Shown one piece after another: positions 46,137-48,889 of a stretch of DNA of 48,889 nucleotides. Location: positions 1 to 48,889 of the forward strand of contig CAIZPE010000115.1 of the NCBI GenBank assembly GCA_903934795.1. Reading direction: 5' to 3'. Each line of letters begins with the position of its first letter. Position 1 is the stretch's first letter. The notes under the pieces are model-generated. The model saw only the letters and a program-made list of their open reading frames with translations, was not told the origin of the DNA and ran no database searches. The DNA is from an uncultured bacterium (GTDB taxonomy: Bacteria > Pseudomonadota > Gammaproteobacteria > Burkholderiales > Burkholderiaceae_E). A program made the translations under genes and the position numbers.

Positions 46137-47354
46137 TCAGACGGCCGCGCGCATGGCGTCGAGTCCGGTCGCCAGGTCGGCGATGAGATCGTCGGTGTCT
46201 TCCAGGCCGACATGCAGGCGGATCAGCGGGCCGCCGTCCCAGGGCTGCACGCTGCGCGCGCCGCTCAGGCGCGCCGGCATGATCAGGCTCTCGTAGCCGC
46301 CCCAGGAGTAGCCGATGCGATAGAAGCGGCGGCGCTCGACCAGCGCGGCGAGCTTGCCGGGGGTGTCGGCCATGCCGGCGCGCAGCTCGAAGGAGAAGAG
46401 CCCGCTCGAGCCGGTGAAGTCGCGCTGCCACCGCGCATGCCCGGGATGCGAGGGCAGCGCCGGATGCAGCACCCGCGCCACCTCGGGCCGCGCCTGCAGC
46501 CAGCGGGCCACCGCCAGCGCCGACTGCTGGTGGTGGCGCATGCGGACCGCCGCGGTGCGCAGGCCGCGCAGGATGAGGAAGGCATCGTCGCCGCCCACGC
46601 ACAGGCCCATCTGGCGCACCGCGCCGTGCAGCGCCGGCCAGAGCGCCTCGCGCACGACCACCGCGCCCATGAGCACATCGGCATGCCCGCTCCAGTACTT
46701 GGTGAGCGGCAGCAGCGACATGTCGACGCCCCAGTCGAAGGGGCGCGCGAACATCGGCGAGGCCCAGGCGTTGTCGATCATGGTGACCACGCCGCGGCTG
46801 CGGGCCAGCGCGCACAGCGCCGGCACATCCTGGATCTCGAAGGTGTAGCTGCCCGGGCTCTCGAGGTAGAGCACGCGGGTGGCGGGCTGCATGAGCGCGG
46901 CCACCGCATCGGCGTCGAGGGCGGGGTCGTAGAAGGTGGTGCTGACGCCCATGCGCGCGAGCAGGGTGCCGCACAGGGTGCGGGCCGGTCCGTAGACCGA
47001 GTCGGGCATCAGGACATGGTCGCCGGTCTTGAGCACGGCAAGCAGCGCCGCGGCGATGGCAGTGAGGCCCGAGGGCATCAGCGCGGCGCGGCAGTCATGG
47101 CCCTGGCCCTCGATGGCCGCGAGCGCGTCCATCAGCGCGAAGGTGGTGGGCGTGCCGGCGGTGGCGTAGGTGCTGGCGTGGCGCTCGCCGGCGACCGCGC
47201 GCGCGCCGGTGGACCAGGCCTCCTCGAGGGTGTCGAAGAACACCGAGGAGGCGCGGTAGACCGGCAGGTTGGCGGTGGTGATGGGGACATTGAAGCTGCG
47301 CGAGACCTCGGTGACGAGGCTGCCCAGGCCGGCGGGATCGTGTGGGGTGCTCAT
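46137..47354 (-). CDS. metC: Cystathionine beta-lyase (MetC type, PLP)
   Basis: This 405-residue fold-type I PLP enzyme cleaves C-S or related bonds in a cystathionine-like amino acid. The PLP lysine is K219 (LPLTKYWSGH), the ring-stacking and pyridine contacts are in MIDNAWASPMF, and the substrate site includes YSWGGYESL, which favours cystathionine beta-lyase over gamma-synthase. It begins MSTPHDPAGLGSLVTEVSRSFNVPI. A TATAAT sits six bases before the ATG, with no room for a ribosome site, so the message may be leaderless. It is the first gene of the five-gene minus-strand operon. Its real substrate could be another C-beta-S amino acid. Confidence 0.9.
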   Translation of the reverse strand: MSTPHDPAGLGSLVTEVSRSFNVPITTANLPVYRASSVFFDTLEEAWSTGARAVAGERHASTYATAGTPTTFALMDALAAIEGQGHDCRAALMPSGLTAIAAALLAVLKTGDHVLMPDSVYGPARTLCGTLLARMGVSTTFYDPALDADAVAALMQPATRVLYLESPGSYTFEIQDVPALCALARSRGVVTMIDNAWASPMFARPFDWGVDMSLLPLTKYWSGHADVLMGAVVVREALWPALHGAVRQMGLCVGGDDAFLILRGLRTAAVRMRHHQQSALAVARWLQARPEVARVLHPALPSHPGHARWQRDFTGSSGLFSFELRAGMADTPGKLAALVERRRFYRIGYSWGGYESLIMPARLSGARSVQPWDGGPLIRLHVGLEDTDDLIADLATGLDAMRAAV

Positions 47355-47371
47355 CGACCGATTATAGGAAG
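47354..47371 (-). promoter_or_regulatory. TATAAT within the 18-base element shared with 27584-27601
   Basis: On the minus strand this is CTTCCTATAATCGGTCGA, ending on the A of the lyase start codon. TATAAT (47366-47361) is a perfect -10 box but has no good -35 at 16-18 bases. The spacing implies transcription from about the start codon. Confidence 0.5.
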
Positions 47372-47500
47372 GCCGGCCCGGTGCGCGGCGAACTTTCGGA
47401 CCACCGCCGTGTCGAGCCGTGCGCACGCGCCCGCCGGCTGCCGCTACAGTGGGCCGGCAACGGCGCGCCGTCCCGTGGCGCATGCCCCAGGAGACAACCC

Positions 47501-48550
47501 ATGTCGCAACCCAAGGACCCCAAGGCGATCGGCACCGGCGGCGTGCCCGACGCGGCCTGGCTGGCGCGTCAGCCAGCCGAGCCCATCCTCGAGCCCGATC
47601 TGCCCATCGTCGACGCCCACCATCATCTCTGGGATCGGCCGAAGCACCGCTACATGCTCGAGGAGCTGCTCGCCGACACCGGCAGCGGCCATCGGGTGGT
47701 GGCCACGGTGTTCGTCGACTGCCGCGCCTTCTATCGCGCCGGCGGCCCCGAAGCCCTGCGCCCGCTGGGCGAGACCGAGTTCGCCAACGGTGTGGCGGCC
47801 ATGGGCGCAAGCGGCGTGTACGGCTCCACCCTCGCCTGCGCGGCCATTGTCAGCCATGTCGACCTGCTGCTGGGCGCGGCCGCACGCGAACCCCTCGAGG
47901 CGCACATCAGCGCCGGCAACGGACGCTTTCGCGGCATCCGCCACGCCGGCGGCTGGGTGGACACGCCGCAGATCCACAACAGCCACACCAATCCGCCCCA
48001 GGGCCTGTACGCCATGCCGGCCTTCCGCCAGGGCTTCGCGCAGCTCGCGCCCCTGGGCCTGTCATTCGAGGCCTGGCAGTTCCATACCCAGCTCGGCGAG
48101 GTCACCGATCTGGCGCGCGCCTTCCCCGACACCTCGATCATCCTCAACCATGTCGGCGGCCCGCTCGGCGTGGGGCCCTTCGCGGGCCGGGCCGACGCGG
48201 TCTTTGCCGACTGGAAGCGCGGCATGACCGAGCTTGCCCGCTGCCCGAATGTCACCGTGAAGCTCGGCGGACTGGGCATGCGCATCGGCATGTTCGATCA
48301 CCATGCCCGCGAGACGCCGCCCAGCTCGCAGCAGATCGCCGACGCCTGGCGGCCCTGGATCGACACCACCATCGAGCTCTTCGGCCCGCAGCGCTGCCTG
48401 TTCGAGAGCAACTTCCCGGTGGACAAGATATCCACCGGCTACGCCACGCTGTGGAACGCCTTCAAGCGCCTGGCCGCGGGCGCCTCGGCCGAGGACAAGA
48501 CCGCGCTGTTCAGCGGCACGGCCAGCCGGGTGTACCGCATCAGCCTCTGA
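47501..48550 (+). CDS. Amidohydrolase_2 family metal-dependent hydrolase
   Basis: This 349-residue TIM-barrel protein carries the first metal motif DAHHHLWD (H40-x-H42), further strands with RGIRHAGGW and LNHVGGP, and the C-terminal FESNFPVDK. These match the amidohydrolase_2 group that includes 2-pyrone-4,6-dicarboxylate lactonase and L-fuconolactonase, so it hydrolyses a lactone or decarboxylates a carboxylate. AGGAG lies seven bases before ATG 47501. It is divergent from the lyase operon and stands alone. Substrate unknown. Confidence 0.9.
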   Translation: MSQPKDPKAIGTGGVPDAAWLARQPAEPILEPDLPIVDAHHHLWDRPKHRYMLEELLADTGSGHRVVATVFVDCRAFYRAGGPEALRPLGETEFANGVAAMGASGVYGSTLACAAIVSHVDLLLGAAAREPLEAHISAGNGRFRGIRHAGGWVDTPQIHNSHTNPPQGLYAMPAFRQGFAQLAPLGLSFEAWQFHTQLGEVTDLARAFPDTSIILNHVGGPLGVGPFAGRADAVFADWKRGMTELARCPNVTVKLGGLGMRIGMFDHHARETPPSSQQIADAWRPWIDTTIELFGPQRCLFESNFPVDKISTGYATLWNAFKRLAAGASAEDKTALFSGTASRVYRISL

Positions 48551-48602
48551 GCAGCGATCACACCGCACCGGCCGGCACGCTGATCGGCAGCGTGGCCCGG
48601 CC

Positions 48603-48722
48603 TCGGCCTATGGCTCGCAGGGCAAGATGGGGCTCGCCCAAATTTGCATCCGGCACGAACCGATGCTGCTCACCACCGACCAGGACTTCAGGCACGCGGC
48701 GAGGCACTGCCCGCTCAGGCTG
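48603..48722 (+). pseudogene. Probable C-terminal remnant of a VapC-like PIN-domain toxin
   Basis: A stretch of about 40 codons reads LAQICIRHEPMLLTTDQDF followed by RHAARHCPLRLW. This matches the end of PIN-domain ribonucleases, where an aspartate-rich loop (LLTTDxDF) holds metal ligands and the chain ends in PLRLW. The N-terminal two-thirds, including the first PIN aspartate, is missing: the bases before it give no related sequence. No intact antitoxin gene is nearby. It lies between the amidohydrolase and the partial monooxygenase and overlaps the latter's 3' end by a few bases. It is short, so the assignment is tentative. Confidence 0.5.
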
Positions 48723-48889
48723 TGGTCGGCTCCCGGCGTTCGACGCCGCTCGCTTCGGCGAACACGAACTCGCCGGGATCGAACTCGCGCGTCATGGCCC
48801 AGTAGTCGAGCAGCCGCCAGGGCGAGGTGACGGTGAGCCGGTTGCGCGCGTTCTTGTACCAGCTGGTCACGCCGGGATGGGTCCAGACC
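48715..48889 (-). CDS. Flavin-containing (Baeyer-Villiger type) monooxygenase, C-terminal fragment at window edge
   Basis: On the minus strand a frame enters from the right edge and reads VWTHPGVTSWYKNARNRLT and then SPWRLLDYWAMTREFDP before stopping at 48715. The first segment matches the C-terminal HPG-TSWYKN signature of 4-hydroxyacetophenone-type and related flavin monooxygenases. Fifty-seven residues are visible, and the FAD and NADPH domains lie outside the window. It is a second such enzyme in this region, unlike the cyclohexanone-type one at 11862. Confidence 0.75.
   Translation of the reverse strand, partial: VWTHPGVTSWYKNARNRLTVTSPWRLLDYWAMTREFDPGEFVFAEASGVERREPTTA

Noticed and set aside
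43969-46974. A single 1001-codon open frame on the minus strand
   Set aside because: Only its 3' 446 codons are a real protein (TTC38-like). The upstream part runs out of frame through the SDR and lyase genes, which are clearly coding in other frames. Long chance frames are normal at this GC content.

Overview
This 48.9-kb window is very GC-rich and gene-dense. The gene content (a Bug/TctC-type and a TRAP-type periplasmic binding protein, three TfdA-like dioxygenases, two Baeyer-Villiger-type monooxygenases, several acyl-CoA ligases and hydantoinase-type subunits) looks like the chromosome of a metabolically versatile betaproteobacterium, most likely a member of the Burkholderiales. That assignment is an inference from gene content; no rRNA is present. 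I saw no tRNA, rRNA, CRISPR array, insertion sequence or phage gene.

Layout. 1-5850 (+): the 3' part of hyuA, then hyuB, a ferredoxin-NADP reductase and an XPD/DinG-like helicase with an N-terminal Cas4/RecB-type nuclease motif. 5918-9766 (-): an acyl-CoA dehydrogenase, a LuxR-type regulator, an enoyl-CoA hydratase and a TfdA-like dioxygenase. 9911-11889 (+): a DMT exporter and a QueG/reductive-dehalogenase-like protein with two 4Fe-4S clusters, which overlaps a convergent Baeyer-Villiger monooxygenase (11862-13490, -). 13719-21885 (+): a Lon-like protease, then a tight cluster of acetyl-CoA-synthetase-like ligase, E1 alpha, E1 beta, lipoyl E2 and an acyl carrier protein. 21858-25706 (-): two paralogous lipoprotein serine hydrolases on either side of an aldo/keto reductase. 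25872-30901: a glyoxalase-like protein, a second dioxygenase, a membrane protein resembling a prepilin peptidase without its aspartates, RecQ and an unknown helical protein. 30898-37454: an acyl-CoA ligase, lysA, a third dioxygenase with a thioredoxin, a TRAP binding protein and a quinone oxidoreductase. 37562-40332 (-): an MFS transporter, a Bug binding protein and a MaoC hydratase. 40442-41989 (+): a FadD-like ligase. 42093-47354 (-): a compact run of cystathionine beta-lyase, SDR, TTC38-like protein, acetylpolyamine amidohydrolase and SDR. 47501-48550 (+): an amidohydrolase. The right end holds a probable VapC toxin remnant and the C-terminus of a second Baeyer-Villiger-type monooxygenase.

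Most of the content is catabolic: uptake proteins, oxygenases, CoA ligases and beta-oxidation-type enzymes acting on organic acids or aromatic and alicyclic compounds whose identity cannot be read from sequence. The observations most worth following are the E1-E2 operon that ends in an acyl carrier protein and lacks an E3 gene, the catalytically degraded twin of the serine hydrolase, the TTC38-deacetylase operon, and a 17/18-matching promoter element shared by two distant genes.
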